From Sipunculus nudus (Eukaryota; Annelida; Sipuncula; Golfingiida; Sipunculidae): 64,000 nt of DNA. Shown in pieces: positions 11,006 to 26,000 of the stretch (within the stretch, counting starts at the first letter, position 1; each line of letters opens with the position of its first letter). Position numbers and translations under genes: made by a program. The stretch lies in assembly GCA_026874595.1 (NCBI GenBank), contig CM049311.1, positions 39,490,676-39,554,675 on the forward strand, in the 5' to 3' direction. The notes beneath the pieces were generated by a model. That model had not been told where the DNA came from, ran no database searches, and was given only the letters and a program-made list of their open reading frames with translations.

Positions 11006-14000
11006 GTAAGTGTCGTTACAGATCAGTCACTAATGACATTGGCTCAGTGAGTAAGGAATCTAATGCTTGGTCCAGGTACAATATTCCATTGCAACACAGA
11101 TTATCTCAGTTTTAACAGTGGCACTTGAAAGTCTAATAAGTCTAAGTTTTTACTCAGAAACTTTTTAACTTTCTAATAATTACTACAATACGAGTGGTCC
11201 AGTCTATGAAATAGTTTAGTTTTCAGCTCAGCTGACTGAAAAGCAACTGAGGTATATGTATGGTGCTTTGTTCATCATCCGTCCAGCTGTTTGGCATTTC
11301 ATAAGCAAGGCACAAATCGTAACTGCTGACCCTAGAAGCTTCTAAGTTAATATCCATGGAGGTCATGAGAATTTTCTCTGTTAAAGTTTATATGCTAGAG
11401 TAAGCCAACCAAAAATTTTCCCTTTATTGTGCCTATTATCGCCCACCCCGCCTCGTTCCAGTGTATCTAGGTCACACTTCCGTTTCCTGTAATCACTTTT
11501 TCTTCTGGCAACAGCCATGATGGACGTGTGATCACGCTCTGCGCGATTCGTCCACTGTTTTGGTTTGTACAGTCGGGTTTGCCAACTGAATTGTAAGTAG
11601 TGATTCTTTTTCCCTTCCCGCCATGGAGACCCCTTTACTGTTCTTCTTGTGGTTAATTAATCCCCACTTGGGATTCTCACCCCACTTGGTTCACCTGCCG
11701 TTCACACAATGGCATCTGCGGGGCCCTGCAGATCCTTGCTTCTATTGTCAGACATTGTCGTCTGGGGGGAATCCTACCATGGGTGGATGCAACACGTCCG
11801 TGCTACATTCCTAATCCATTTCAACCTGTGAAATTACTTCCCTGGTAGTTCTACCGCTAAAAATCTTTCCTATTATTTCATCACATTCAGACCCTTGTCC
11901 TCTTATACCATTTTGAGTAAACTCATGTTTTTGCTCTTCAATGATGTCGGATCTAGACGATTCGATTTTTCCAGCCTCCAGTCGTTCAGGCTCCACGGGA
12001 TTCATTGAATCCCGCTTCAAGGGGTTCTCAGGCATTGCCTTCATCTTCTGCTGGTGGGAGATCACGCTCCAGCGCCAGGATTGGTGTGCGTGCAGATCTG
12101 CACTGCTGGACCTAGTTGCTACCTCCACGCAGGAGACGCAACCAGACGGTCCTAAGTTCCGTCGGCTCCAGCCTTGGACTTCCCCTGCGTCGGCGTCCGG
12201 TTTCTCATTGAATCTGGAATATGGAATTATGGAATGTATGGAATTCACCTTAAATAAGGTTGAACTTTAAGGGGAACACCACTTGGCATCTCAGGGTCGA
12301 TCTTGACCACTACCTGGGCCCCTGTACCGCCTAGGTCTAATACGACGTGGTCCCCCGGCACCCTCTGGACCTGCTGAGGGTACCGGGAGTCACGTTTTGA
12401 TCGTTTGATCCCTTTTCCAGATCATATGGCCGTCCCTTAGGTGCCCATACGTGTAGAGTCCGGGCTGGTACAACCGTTCGCGGTTGGGAAAACCTTATTT
12501 TCTTCATCCGCCCTGATATCCGCCCGTCAACTGTCGGAGGGGCTCGGCCGTCTGGTGGGGATGGTGAATGGTTTACACTAACCTCCTCGCCGTCTCAACG
12601 GATCCGACCACACTAAATGATATCTGTTATGCATCAGCCCATGACTGTGCTGAACACCAGCAGGTTAATTGGTGTATTGTAGACATTGTATTTTACTGCG
12701 CCTCTCGGCCTGTATCTACTCATAACGTACCTTTAAACCCGAACTCCGGCAGAATTGGCTGAGCTTTACGCTCAACCTTTTACGGGGTATCTTCTGTTTG
12801 GCGGCCAACTTAGGCCCCTCTTTGACCGTGCACTGGATCATTCTGACCGGCCTGCCCACTCCCGTTCCGCAACTCCTCTTCTGCGCCCGTCTAACCACAT
12901 TCCGCGGTCGCGGCTTTCCTGTACGGCCCTCAAGCACAGCCTTTTCACGGTTGTTCCTCAAGCCAAGGTTGCCCAGAAATGACTCATTCGGTCCGGTTGG
13001 CACTCGTCTAAGCAACCGATTTTCCCGCTTGGGCGAGCATAACGTCACATCGTTTAGTTCTCAGCACCATCAAGTTCTGGTTCCTTTTTACATTTTTGCA
13101 CGATCCTCCGGTCACCCTGCAACCGTTCTACCCTAAGCCTTACACCGATCCGATCAAACATCTCACGTTGGAGGAGGGCATTCAGTCTCTGCTAGGCAAG
13201 AGGGCGATTCTTGTGGTTCTCCCTTCCACCCGGGTATTTTGCTCTCGTCTTTTGCTGGTTCTGAAACCGCACGGACTGGGGCGCCCGATTATCGATCTCA
13301 AGCACCTCTATTCGGTCATTATCTTGCCGCCCTTTTGCATGTTCAGTATTCATGCGGTTCTCCACATTATCAGTCAGAGGGATTGGGCGTTCAAAATTAG
13401 ACCTTATGGATGCTTATTGTCACGTTCAGTTCCATCCGTCTCTACCGCGGGCATTTGCTCTCAAGCTCAGGACGCAGATTCGTTCCTTTCATGCGTCTCG
13501 CTGTATCGATTCTCTTGCCGCTACTTCTCTTCACGGCACTCTAAACTGGGCCGCCGATTTTGTTCCATTCGGTCAGTTATATCTCCGTCCGGTTCAGTCT
13601 CTCCTGCGTGCTCAGGGCCTTCTCCATCTCCGGTCGGTTCATCCTGCGGTCCTCCCATATCAACGTACGTGGCGGACCCTTCGCCCCTGACATGACCTTT
13701 CCTTTCTCCTTCAGGAAGTTCCTTTCTCAGGGGATCCATTGTATGGTATTTACCGACACGTCTCTCCTCGGTTGGGGTGCCCATATGGCAGATTGCCGCA
13801 CCTCAGGCGTCTGGTCCCCGTCGACACACCTCCTTCCTCTCCATGTCCTCAAACTTCGTGCTGTCCGTCGCGCGATCTCCCGTTGGTCCCCGCCGCTTAC
13901 TAGGCCGTCACATACTCGTCCTGACAGACCACACCATGGTGGTGGCATATATAAACGGGCAGGGCCGTACTCGATCTCCCTCACTGATGCAGGAGACCTA

Positions 14001-17000
14001 CCTCTTGTTCGATCTATGTATAACGCTACGGGCCTCGATCCGAGCGTCTCATCTTCCGAGCGTATGGAACTTTCAAACAGAAAACCCCTTTCACGTCGCC
14101 CACGTCTCCACCTCCGCCCGTGGTCCTTCCGCTCTCTGTACTTCAGTGTCTCTTCACTCGACTGGGGCGTCCCGAAATCGATCATTTCGATTTTCCCCTC
14201 CCCCAGTCCTTGTTCCTACCGTGACGCGTCTACGTCGCCCTCGCGACCGTCTCCCCGCCCACCCGCCATCTGTTTGGTCTCACCGGGTTCTCTATGCCTT
14301 TCCGGTGCCCCGTCTCATCCGCCTTATCCTCCTCCGTCTGTCCCGTGCAGACCAGAGGGATCTCCTCCTCATCCTCCCATTCATCCTGCGACTCCCTGGT
14401 TTCCCCTGCGGCACTCGCTTTTCTCATGACCAACTCTTCTTCTAACGCTCCGGCTCGTTCTCCGGTCAATCCCACAAGCATGTCGTCCAATTCGGTCGTG
14501 CCCTCTGTGCGCATGCGTACTCTCATCGGTCATCTCAAGGATCAGGTCCTTTCAAGTCCGGCTGCTCTCTTTGCCTTGGCTCCATGTCGCCGTTCTTCGA
14601 AAAGCATCTATGACTCCCAGTGGTGTCTGACTACGGAATCTCCTTTAGATCCGTCGCTTGCGGCGCTTTTGGAATTCTTCGTTTCAATCCTACTGGATAA
14701 TCATTTATCCTTACCGTCTCTTCGTGGCTATTGTGCCGCCCTGCTGTTGGTCCTCTGTACGCAGAGTCACGATCGTGTCCTCCGTCATCTGTTGGTGATG
14801 GATTCATCATGGGGGTACATGATGGCTTCTCGTCCTCGCTCCATCACTCCTTCCTTGCATCTGGACGTTGTCTTACATCACACCGCGGACCCCCTTAGGT
14901 ACCGCTTCGTTCGTCGCATCTTCTGCATTTCTCTCGGAAAACGGTTTCCTCCTTGCTCTTGTGTCTGCTGGTTGCCGCTCTGAGCTTCATGCCCTAGTGG
15001 CTGATTTGCAATTTACACAGTTTGCGGCCAATGGTTCATCGGCCACCTTACATTTCCCTACGGAATTTATAAGCAGAACCATCGTTCAATGTTCCTCCGT
15101 AACCCTGGCACGTTCCGGCCCTCCCTAAAGAACAGTACCGTTACAGGGCTACCATTGCCCTGTTCGTGCTTTATGTTACTATCTTAAAGCTACTCATTCA
15201 AATTGGGGGGGGGCGCAAGAAGTTGTTTATTTCAATGAAAGTCCCTACTTCAAACAAAGAAATTAACCCTATCTCCATTAGTGCCTGGCTAAAAGCTACC
15301 ATTGTCTCAGCATATGAATCTGCTTCTCAGTCATCATTGGAGCAGCTTCACGTTTATGCTCATGACGTCAGGGCCATTTCTACGTCTTTGGCCCATTTAT
15401 CGGTGATTTCCCTGAACCAACTGGTCAAGAAAGGCTATTGGATGTCGCCTTCTATCTTCCCCACTTCTATCTGTCGAATGTCACGTTACAAGCTTCGGGC
15501 CCTTATTCCTTGGGCCCTGTGATTGCGGCGGGTGAGGTCCTACAGTTCTCCAGACCGTCCTCGACTCCTACATCTGTTCCGGCGATGTCTTCGTCTGCTT
15601 CATCGCTACGGTGATGTTCTCCTCTTTCCGTCATTCCTGGTAGGTATCCCCTCCCCAAGGTTTATCTGTTATATTCTCATAAATACAGAAACAGCTCACA
15701 ATTATGTTTACGTAATAAAACCCCCCCCCATTCCCTCCCTGTGAATGGTGGTTTTGTGAGTAAACTGTTGTGAAATTTTCTGTATTACAAACAAGGAAAA
15801 ATTTTCGGTTGGCTTACTCTGGCGTATAAACTTTAACAGAGAAAATTCTCATTAATACAGAAAAGCTCACAACAGTTTACTAACAAAACCACCATTCACA
15901 GGGAGGGAATTGGGGGGGGGGGGGTTCAAAACCTCTGGTATCTTGATAATTAATGCATGGATTGTCATGATTCTTGCCTTGAATATTGACCATGACTAGT
16001 TTTGTCAGTTCTCTAAACTGGTGGCACCACCTGTATTTTTTCTAATTTTTACAATTTTTTTTTAATATAAAATGAAAGCAGTCATATTAGTTTCTCAGCT
16101 ATGTTTTCAATTAGTGTCCTGAAACCTGGTGTGTTTATCGATCATAAGTGGATGCCCTATGGTAATCATCCTGTCTGTCCATCTGTTCATCTGAGCGTCT
16201 GTCTGTCCATCTATCCACAAGTTTTGTTTCCAGATGGTAACTCCAGTTTGGATTGACGTATAGCTGGCCCACCACTAAAGCAAGAATCCTAAAGATGTCG
16301 GGTCATGAGGTCAAAGGTCAAGGTCACAGTGCCCATCCATTCACAAAATAGTTTATGGATAGACAGCTAGATAATGGCTTCAAAATTGATTTATTAATGA
16401 CCCACCCCTAAAGTAAGAATCATTGTATCCCCAGACAGAGATGGGATACCAGGGTTCAAGCACGGTCACGCCCTGCCGCAGAGATTTCATTTGGACGCAA
16501 TAACTCAAAAAATATTTCGCAGATCTTTACCAGACTTGACATGTGCATAGATATGGGTGAGAGGACAAAGCCTATTTGAAAATGGGTCATGACCTTTACT
16601 AGGAGAGTGACCTTGACCTTGAATAGGTCCATTTTTGGAGAAAATCACACAAATTTTTAGCGAACCTGTGAGCTTATGCAATGGTGCGGCGTCGTCCGTC
16701 GTGCGTCATCTGTTGTGCATTGTCCGTACGTTTACCAGAGCTATCTCAAAAACGGCAGGAGCTAGCATCACCAATTTTTAGCTCAGCTGACTATAAGTCA
16801 TCTGAGCTATAGTCGTGGTCCATTGTCCGTCGTCCGTCCGTCTGTCCGTCCGTCCGTCCGTCCGTCCGTCCGTAGATGTGGCACGTTTTGAAACCGTAAG
16901 ACCTAGGAATCCAAAATTCAGCATAATGTTAGATGTCCCCAAGATCTCCTACCAAGCCGAAAACTGGGTCTTTGCGACTTAGTTCCTTTGAGAAATTTAG

Positions 17001-20000
17001 GAAAAACCTCAATTTTTTATTAAAAACCTATTTTCACACTTCAGGACTGTCTTATATCAAAACCACTCATCTGTTTTCACCCATATTGACCATAAATATT
17101 CTTCTATATAGTTCCTATGTACATGCCAGAAATTATGTCTGTATTATATAATTTAAAAAAGTTATGGGCCCAAACATAATGCATTTTGTAAAAAATCAGG
17201 AAAGATATTTGATCACTTAACACAAAACTTGTTAAAGCTATGGACTTTTTTTTCCAGTAATATAACTTTAATTTATCAAAATTAAATTGTATACCCAAAA
17301 TTAGATCAAAATCTTTTAAATTTTTTAAAATATTAACAAAAATAAAAAATTGGTACCTTAAATTTTGCCCAACTTTGACCATGGCATGTTTATTTACTGT
17401 AAGTACTGTGGATTTAATTTTCGCAGCATGTTTTTGTTAGCATTTTGTCTGTTAACACCAAAAATTTGAAAACAGTTGATCAAAAACTGTAGATTTTATT
17501 CAAGTTTTCAAGCACCATGTAACAAATTGTTTACATCAAGCTAGTGTTATGCAGTTTGCAAGAGCTCAGCTCCCCAGCTTCAGCTCTCAGTTCCTAAAAT
17601 TTGGCATACAATTAGATGTCTCCAAAATTCCCTACCATGCCAAGAATTTGGTCACTAGGACAAATTACTTTTGAGATATTAATGAAAAACTTCATTTTTC
17701 CATTAAAAACCCATTGTTACACTTAAAGACTGCCTAATATCAAAACCACTGATGTGACTTTAATCATATATAATATACATATTTTTCTATACATTCTCTA
17801 TGCATATGCCAGAAATGATGTCAGTATTGCATAATTGTTTTAAGTTATGGGCCCAAACATAATGCACTATGTAAAAAATCAAGAAATATATTTACTCTCT
17901 AAACAAGGGGATTGCTGAAGCTAGAGTTTTTTTGCCAGGGATGTAACATTATTTAATCAAGATTCAATTGAATACCCCAAATTAGTCCTGAATTTTTCAA
18001 ATTTTATATGTTATTAGTATAAATATAAAATTAGTGCCTTAAATTTTGCCCAACTTTGACCATGGCACATTTGTTTCCTTTGAGCACGGTTGATATAATT
18101 TTCATATCATGCACACAAAGATTTCAGCTTTTTAGTTGAGAAAGCTGAAAGAAATTGGCCAAAAATTGTAGCTTTTATTAATGTTTTTATGAGACCATGT
18201 CAGACCTTAACTCTCTCCAGCCCCTCTTGCGTCACCTGTACGTTGACCTTGTTGAACTTTCAGCAAATTATGCATGCTTGAGGCGAGCCATACACTGTTG
18301 CAGGTAGGCAGCTTATGGCCAGCCACAGTTGATCCAGGTGTCCAACCCAACTCATCTAGTAGTTTTAACCAACAACATAACAATTAACAATAAATTAATA
18401 AATTTTTATTGTTTCTTAATAACAATTTAAGAAAAATAAAAAAGAATTTGTTAGTTTATAATAACAGGAAATCAACTTGCAGTTACTGATGATAAAAGAA
18501 TCCTTTATTGATGGATAGAATGTCACGTACTCCAAATAACACCATGCAGTCACCTATGGTATTTTTCAGTTCAATTTTAATGATAAAAAAGTAAATCATA
18601 TTATTCATTACTAATCATTAGGGATCATATGAAGGAAATTAATGATAGACAAAGATGCAGTTGATATTATTAATCTAGATTCCTACTGTGTCTAGTGTGT
18701 ACATTGATGTGAAATTAGTCCAAAATGAATATATTTGGCCAAAATAAAAAAAAGGTATGGTTCTCAGGCATTTTTTTTTCAGAAATCAATGCGGGCGGGC
18801 GCTTTTTTTATTTTAAATTTTTTGGTATGTTTCGATAAAAATGTCAAATGATAAGGGAAAAGCATGAAAATAACAGTTTTAATTTGCTAAATAAGTAAAA
18901 GCACTACAAAACAAAGGAAATTGTATGGTTTAATCTTCTTGAAAGAAATGTCGGAGCGGCAGCAGCTCAATATTGGAAAGTTTTTATTGAAAATCAAATA
19001 AAAATTTTTGATGTCGGGATTTAAAATTGATGCGGGCGGTGCCTGAGAACCATACCTTTAATTTTTTTTGGCCTTACATTTTTTTTTTTAATATAAATAA
19101 AAGCCATAAAACCAGGTACTTTTGATCATAATTTAAATGTGTGAATTTTGTATATTCTGGATTCTCAACATAATTGTTTGGTGAAAACTGAATAAATGCC
19201 AGTAATGGTGGGAAAACTTTGCAATTGTATTTAAATACGAATATGAATATGTACTCCATTATAAAATGTCTTGCATAAAGAATTGGAATTCAGGTAAAAA
19301 TGAAAGTATATGAATACCAGTGCAAATACTTTCAAAAAGTATTCATGAAAGCATTCATAAATATATTCTTTAATATTATTTTAATAATCATTTCAGTTAT
19401 ATTTCATTTTAAAAAATCATAAGATTCTCTTATTATTTTTAATAAAAATTATATTTGGGACAATATTTGTAATTTTTTTTAATAAATAGTTAAACTCATA
19501 TGTTCTGCTTATAAGTTATATGGCCAAGTCAAAATCTGTGTGACAATAGTACTCCATTTGTTAATAAAATAAATGAAATCAATCCTCTTCCCTGTCTCCA
19601 AAGATAATATCATAATCATACATAAGCTAAACACCAAGAACTCATAATAAAGCTTATATTTATTACCACACCAAACCAGCATATGCCTCATTCCTAAATC
19701 ATATTTTTTAATCATATATAACAGCTGAGCGCCGTGACCCATAGGTCCCTTGTTTGTATATAATCAGTCATCCAAAAAACTGTGCAAAAAAGCATACTGT
19801 ATTTCTTTGAACAGAAGCCGGGCCTTAAATAAGCCGCCTGCCATATTTAGTCGCCGTGGCAAAACAATGTCCCAGAAAAATAAACGCTGGCCTTAAATAG
19901 ACGCCGGTCTTATTCACAGGCCTGGTGTCAGAGTGGTTTTCATGTTTGCCACCAGATGTCTTTTCCCTTTATTATAATTGGTGTATTTTCCCAGTCAAAA

Positions 20001-23000
20001 TGACCATAGATTGTTGTATGAATTTCAGTTTGTGTTGTATTGATAATATGTTTAATTCCTCTTAATTTATAAATCATTCTTTAATCTGACGTGAATGCTT
20101 GCTTCCGTGAGGGACACCATATATTCCCGATTCGTCCATTATGATTAAAGCAGATCACCTATCCTAATAAACGATACACAAATACGTCAGCAGTGAGAAG
20201 GCTTACACTTCATTGCTATCAATAATTACTAAATAGTACCGCTTGAAACAAGCGGTAAAACTTGGTACGGTGAAAGTCTACCTCACGGATGGTTGAACAG
20301 AACTATTCAAATACGTTTTGGCACACATTTCTTCTGTAGCATGCAGACACCAAATGATGGGGTCGAGCGGTACAATTTGTAGCTACTGTCAAGCCAAATT
20401 ACGCTCCTTGCTTTCATTTTTAGCGCATTTAAATGCGTCCCCACTGTTACAAAAACTACGCTTCTGAGATAATCTTTAAAGTTAAAAATAGTATGTACTC
20501 TTGTCCACAGCTATATATTCAGTAATATTCCCGGCAGTGAATGTCGCATACCAGTATATACCAGGTCAGAAATGCTTGAATACGCTGTGTCAAGCTGTAT
20601 CAGATAAAAGACAGGAGGAAAGTGTCAGGAAATTGACCTACACTTTGCCGTTATAAAGAACCAACCCCCTGTATTTCGATGGAACCAATATTAGGTTATA
20701 CGTGGTGAACAGTTAATGGAAGAGCCACCCCGTGTTTAGTATATAAAAGGCCAGACACGCTTGATTTTATGCTGTGTCGAGCTGAATCAGTAAAATATTT
20801 AACGAAGGGAAAGATTCATGAAAACAAATTACGCTGTGCCATTATAAGTATCAATAGAACTAATGCTACCAGTTGTACGTGTAGAACGGTAAATGGAAGA
20901 GCCACCCCGTGATCAGAGCGAAACAATGAAACCAAGTTCACACGGTGTAAAATTAATGGAACAGCCACATAAAACACCTGGGTACCTGGTTTCGAGGGGC
21001 CCGCGCGGACAGATTTTTGTGGACAACTGCAGTCTCTGGCTGTGATTCTCCGTTTATTCGTATTATGGTGCGTGATTGTAGAAATTGCACGTGTTCCATA
21101 TACCTATGGCATCTAAGGAAATTTGTAAACACAATCCGTGTTCCTGCGATGTTTTCAATTGTGTCAGTGATTAGTGACCGGTGGGTTCATTGTTTCACTG
21201 TGTTCTATTTTGAGTTTGTCTGAGGAGCTTGCTGATGTATTTTTTAATAAACGCCGACCTTAAATAGAAGCCAGCCTTGTTTAGACGCCGGGTCAAAGCA
21301 GGGTCTGAAAAAATAAACGCCCGGGCATCTGTTCAAGGAAATACAGTATTAAAATTTAAATCTCAGAAACGGCTGTAGTTATCATCACCAAATTTTATGC
21401 CAATGTTGGTCACATAGGTCATATCTGAAATTGAGGTATTGGTGGCGCCACATGCATCGGCCTTATTTGTACAGGGTCATCAGTGCCTGTATCACACTGA
21501 GGGCTACAAAAAAACTTCTTCTCTGCAGCCATTTGGCCAAAATGTTCAATATCGCACAGAAATGATCCTAGGGTAGTGCTTTCTGAAGTTGTTCAAATGG
21601 TCTCTTTTCAGTGACTTTTGGCTGAGTTATGGGAAGCTGAATTTAGTCATATGCCATAACAGCCCATTTTAGCTCAGTGGCTACAAAGATCTTCTTCTCA
21701 AAAACCACTGGGCCAAATTCTTAAATCTCACACATTAATTATCCTCAGATGTTTATAATTCAAGTTTGTTCCAATGGTTTTGGTTCAGTGCTTTTTGGCG
21801 GAGTTACGGGAAGCTGTACTTAGCCAGTTTGCTGTATAGTCCTATATGAGTTATAAACCTGCGAAATGTTTTTCGACTGATGCCACTGAAGCCAGTTTGT
21901 TAAATATTTTACAAGAATAATTCCTACAATAATTCTTATAATAATTGTCATTAATTGTTCCACATTAATGAGTTTTGGCTGAATTATGGAGATTGAATTG
22001 AGTCATTTTACCATATATGTTAGCTGTGTGATGCTGTTACATCTAGCCCGGCACCAGTTTATCAGCATCTATTACATCATGCCTCTAGACATTTAGATTT
22101 CAGGTTATCTTTGGTTGATATTGACAAAAAAGTTTTTTAAAAGCTTTTAAAAAATTTAGATTTATGATTTAAGTTATTCATCATACCAGGCAATGTTACA
22201 ATCATGGATAATCAGCTCTCTGTGGCTATATAAAGACATCTGTACATGGATTATAAATTAATGGTATACCTACTCAACTTAATTAAGGAATTTGCCATCA
22301 ATGAGATATATCTGTATTTTAATTTTGCATTCAGTATGCATCCGTAATAATTTTACATATATTCCTGGTTCCTTTTTTATAATAAGTCAGCTGAAAAGTA
22401 TTTTGTATTGGGAAAATAAATTTCAAAATTATTTCCAGTAGGGACCATTTATGTGTTCAGATGGCAGCACTTGGTTTACCATTGGCAGATTGCCAGTGCC
22501 TTTATGTTGGCCATTAGCCAAGATGATGTCAGCTCTATAAATAGTTTTGGCACAGTGCCAGGATTGGAAGAAGTGCAGCCAGGTATAGGTCAAGAGTTCA
22601 CTCAGTGCAGTAGCTGCATTCTATTTATAGGTTTGGCAGACTGCTCACTGGATCATATTTGGCACCAAAGATCAGCCTGAATCTATTTATAGCTTTGGCA
22701 GACTTCCAACTGTGTCAGATTATGCAACAGGTCAAGAGTTCACTCCATGCAGCCAAGTACAGGTCAAAAGTTCACTCAGTCTAGCCAGGTGCAGGTCAAG
22801 AGGTCACTCAGTGCAGTAGCCTGAGCCAGCAATCTGTCACAGAACACTCGGGGGCAACTGCCTTACTCACCTAAGCCTTGTCAGCCCAATGCATCAAATT
22901 CTGGGGAAGTTTGATGTATTGGACTGATATTTTGACCTGTCTATGCGTCTTTGATGGTATTCTCATTTACAAGACAGGTTGTGCCACGTACATTGATTTT

Positions 23001-26000
23001 TGCACAGTGTATGTGCCTGCTTATTTCTACAGAGGAATTTGATATATCAGCCTGAAATTTGGCATATTTATACATATCGAATAACTTTGTCGTATACAAG
23101 ACTGGTGGTGCCTTCTACAATAATTTTTGCACAATGTGTGTCCCTGCTTATTTCTCAGGAGGGGTTTGATATATCAGTCTGAAATTTGGCATATGTGTAT
23201 ATCTCTGATAGCTTCGTTGTATACAAGACTGGTGGTGCCAACTACAATCGTTTTTGTGTTGTGTGCACCCATGCCAGAATTTCAGCAGTGATGTTTGTGT
23301 AATTGTTTCTTATTCAAAATGTTTAGTACTTGCATTGTTCATATACATGAAAACTAATGGTCCAGCATTGAAGCATTATACCTGGTGTATTTCCCAATGA
23401 ACAGGTTCGCATTAGGCCTGTAGGCCTTGTTAAGTATCTCAAGAAATCGTGAATGGATTAATCCAAAAATCAAGATGACCAAAGATCTTGGATAGTGTTG
23501 TCATGTACTGAAAACTGGTGGCGCCACCTATCATCCTTTTCTTGTATGTGTGCCGTTTAATATCCTCATCATTGCCACTTAACAGTACTGTGAGCATTAT
23601 AAGTCAAAAACTAATGGACAGATTTCTTTCATATTATGCATATACATAGATATGTGTCATGGGATGATGTATATTTAAATTGGGGTCATGCCCTTTCCTA
23701 TGAGGGTGGCCTTGACCAGGTTTTCTCATAAACCAGACAGGTGGTGCCACCTACTCTCCCATTTCCGTAGAATAAATTAATGCCCTTTTCTGAGGAGTGA
23801 TTTGCCCCATGGGCCTGAAATTTTGCATATGCAAAGATCTTGGACTCCTCCATCTTTTACTCAAGTCTGTTGCGTCCATCTGCACATGTGATTTGGGTGA
23901 AAATTGCTCATATCTCAGGAGTGGGTCAAGGTTTTGGTCTGAAATTTGGCATGTTCATCAACCAGACAATTGGCACCACTTACCCTTCCAATTAAATTAA
24001 TGCCCTTTTCTCAGGGGTGATTTGTAGTATTGGCCTGAAATTGTGTATATCCATAGATCTTGGTCTCCACCATCTTTTACCCAAGACTGGTGGCACCATC
24101 TGCAATCATTTTCCCGTGGTGTCCATCTATACATGTGCTTTGGGTGAAAATTGCTCATATCACAGGAGCGGGTCAAGGTATTGGTCTGAAATTTGGCATA
24201 TTTTTATTTATATATATTATATATATTGTCACGTAAACCAGACAGGTGGCGGCAAGTGTTTTCATTGAATAAATTAATGCCCTTTTCACAGAGTTTTAAT
24301 GGACTATATTCCATCCATCACTTCACCCGTACCACTCTTGACTTCAGCGGAGACACGTTGTTGCTTGTCAACTACATCATTTTTGTGCTGTGTGCAGCCA
24401 TGAAATATTTCAGAAGTGTTTGTGAAATTGGTGCATGCATGCACTTGGGTTCAAAATGTTCAGTGCTTGAATTGTACATATACATGTTACACATGTACTT
24501 GAAAAGTAACTGTCCAGCATGGAAGCATTATACCGGATGTATATCTAATTGCACAGGTTAGCATTAGGCCTGTAGACCTTGTTTTAAATCAGATATAGTG
24601 CAAACACATCCAAAAGAAAGAAAGAAGTGATGAGATCTATGATTTTGCACTCATTTGGGGACCTAAGAAAGTCCACCCACATCCACAACAAATTGTGACC
24701 CAAATCTTAATATAGAAACAAACTCATCAGTCCAATGAGGGAGACTTAATGAAACCCCAAGTCTAAAAGAAATATTAGTGATAGAGACTTAATGAAACCC
24801 CAAGTCTAAAAGAAATATTAGTGATAGAGACTTAATGAAACCCCAAATCTAAAAGAAATATTAGTGATAGTCATGTGTTATGAGGTAACTCAAATTTGTC
24901 AGTTCATTATGTTGTTATGAATCCACTGGTGAATCATTCTATTGTTATCATATATAGCTTGGGTTGTGATCCATACACAAGGAAAACAGTTTTGTTTTAA
25001 CTTTAAAGGATCCTGATATGTATAATAAATCATATTACAAAGAGGTAAACAACTAAAACAACTAAGGTAAATGACGTGACAGGGCAATATCCTAATGGCA
25101 CTGTGACATGAAATGTGACAATAATCCAGAATTTTCGGATTCCTTGATGGAATGTTTTCTTGTTGTGGGACAATCTGGACCATTGTATTTACATCTGATC
25201 AAAACATACAAAGATACATGTACACCACACTGTACTACGTATCACATCAGTGGAAAAGCAGCCTCAGAAAATAAAGTCTAAGGGGCCTTACACTAGTTAA
25301 AAGTAAAATCAGAAATGCCACAGCAAAACCCATATCACCATCCTTAGCAGAAAAAGGATAAGTTCTTATTAAAGTAATTTGGATTTATTGTTATATATGA
25401 TCCTTATTAATAAAATTCTTACTATTTCATTAGTACCCATATGCATAGAGATATTTCTGAGTTTAGGTAGTTACATTTGCTCACATGTAAGATCTTACTA
25501 ACATGTAAGATCCTGTATTTTATGATTGTAGACAGATGTTGACCAATCCAAGCTGGCAGGATGCTGGTAAGAGTGAGCTGTACCTACAAGAACAAGAGGA
25601 ATCAATCCCAGTCTTTGCTGATTTCCTCAGGTACAGTGCCCGTTCACTGTTTGTCTCACAAACCTCCTGCCCAACACACAGGTTGCCTGACAGTACTGAT
25701 GTACTAGATTTGAAAGTTCCTTATCTGGTAATTTTGGAATGCCGTCCACTCTGTCTGCAGTTTATGCCCCTCATGCAGCGGTTATACACTGTACTCATCC
25801 AAGGTCATTGTTTATTTTAAGTGCTGCTGTGCTTAGCAAGGTTCTCTGGGCTACACCACCAAGGTGGACTCAGAGCTAGCTCAGAGCCAAGAATTGTAAT
25901 CAGATCAACAAGATTGGATGTCACATGTTTAAATGTGGAGCTGGATGCACAATGTGATACCATACTCCCATTGGTCTGATTACAATTTTTGGCTCTGTGA

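Larger units (their letters stand above)
11367..15926 (+). mobile_element. DIRS-like tyrosine-recombinase retrotransposon, degenerate
   Basis: The ends are inverted repeats: 11367-11419 pairs with 15797-15850 with about 50 of 53 positions matching. The segment 15719-15789 is also complementary to 15849-15926, like the internal complementary region of DIRS elements. Between them, in order, are a possible gag, reverse transcriptase and RNase H, and a tyrosine recombinase, all in the + direction but spread over all three frames by frameshifts. Length (~4.5 kb) and gene order fit DIRS1-type elements. There is no long terminal direct repeat and no target-site duplication, as expected for the class. 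It is GC-richer than its surroundings. It sits in intron 1 of the BTBD17-like gene, same strand. Confidence 0.82.

Noticed and set aside
12716-14526. Several long antisense frames (12716-13048, 13521-13784, 13727-14185, 14230-14526)
   Set aside because: They lie opposite the DIRS-like coding region, whose GC-rich composition leaves the other strand open; none shows a motif.
25631-25820. Continuation of BTBD17-like exon 2 past its donor
   Set aside because: The frame stays open by chance. Only splicing at 25630 to 27039 restores the BTB sequence (FLR-YIYTG).
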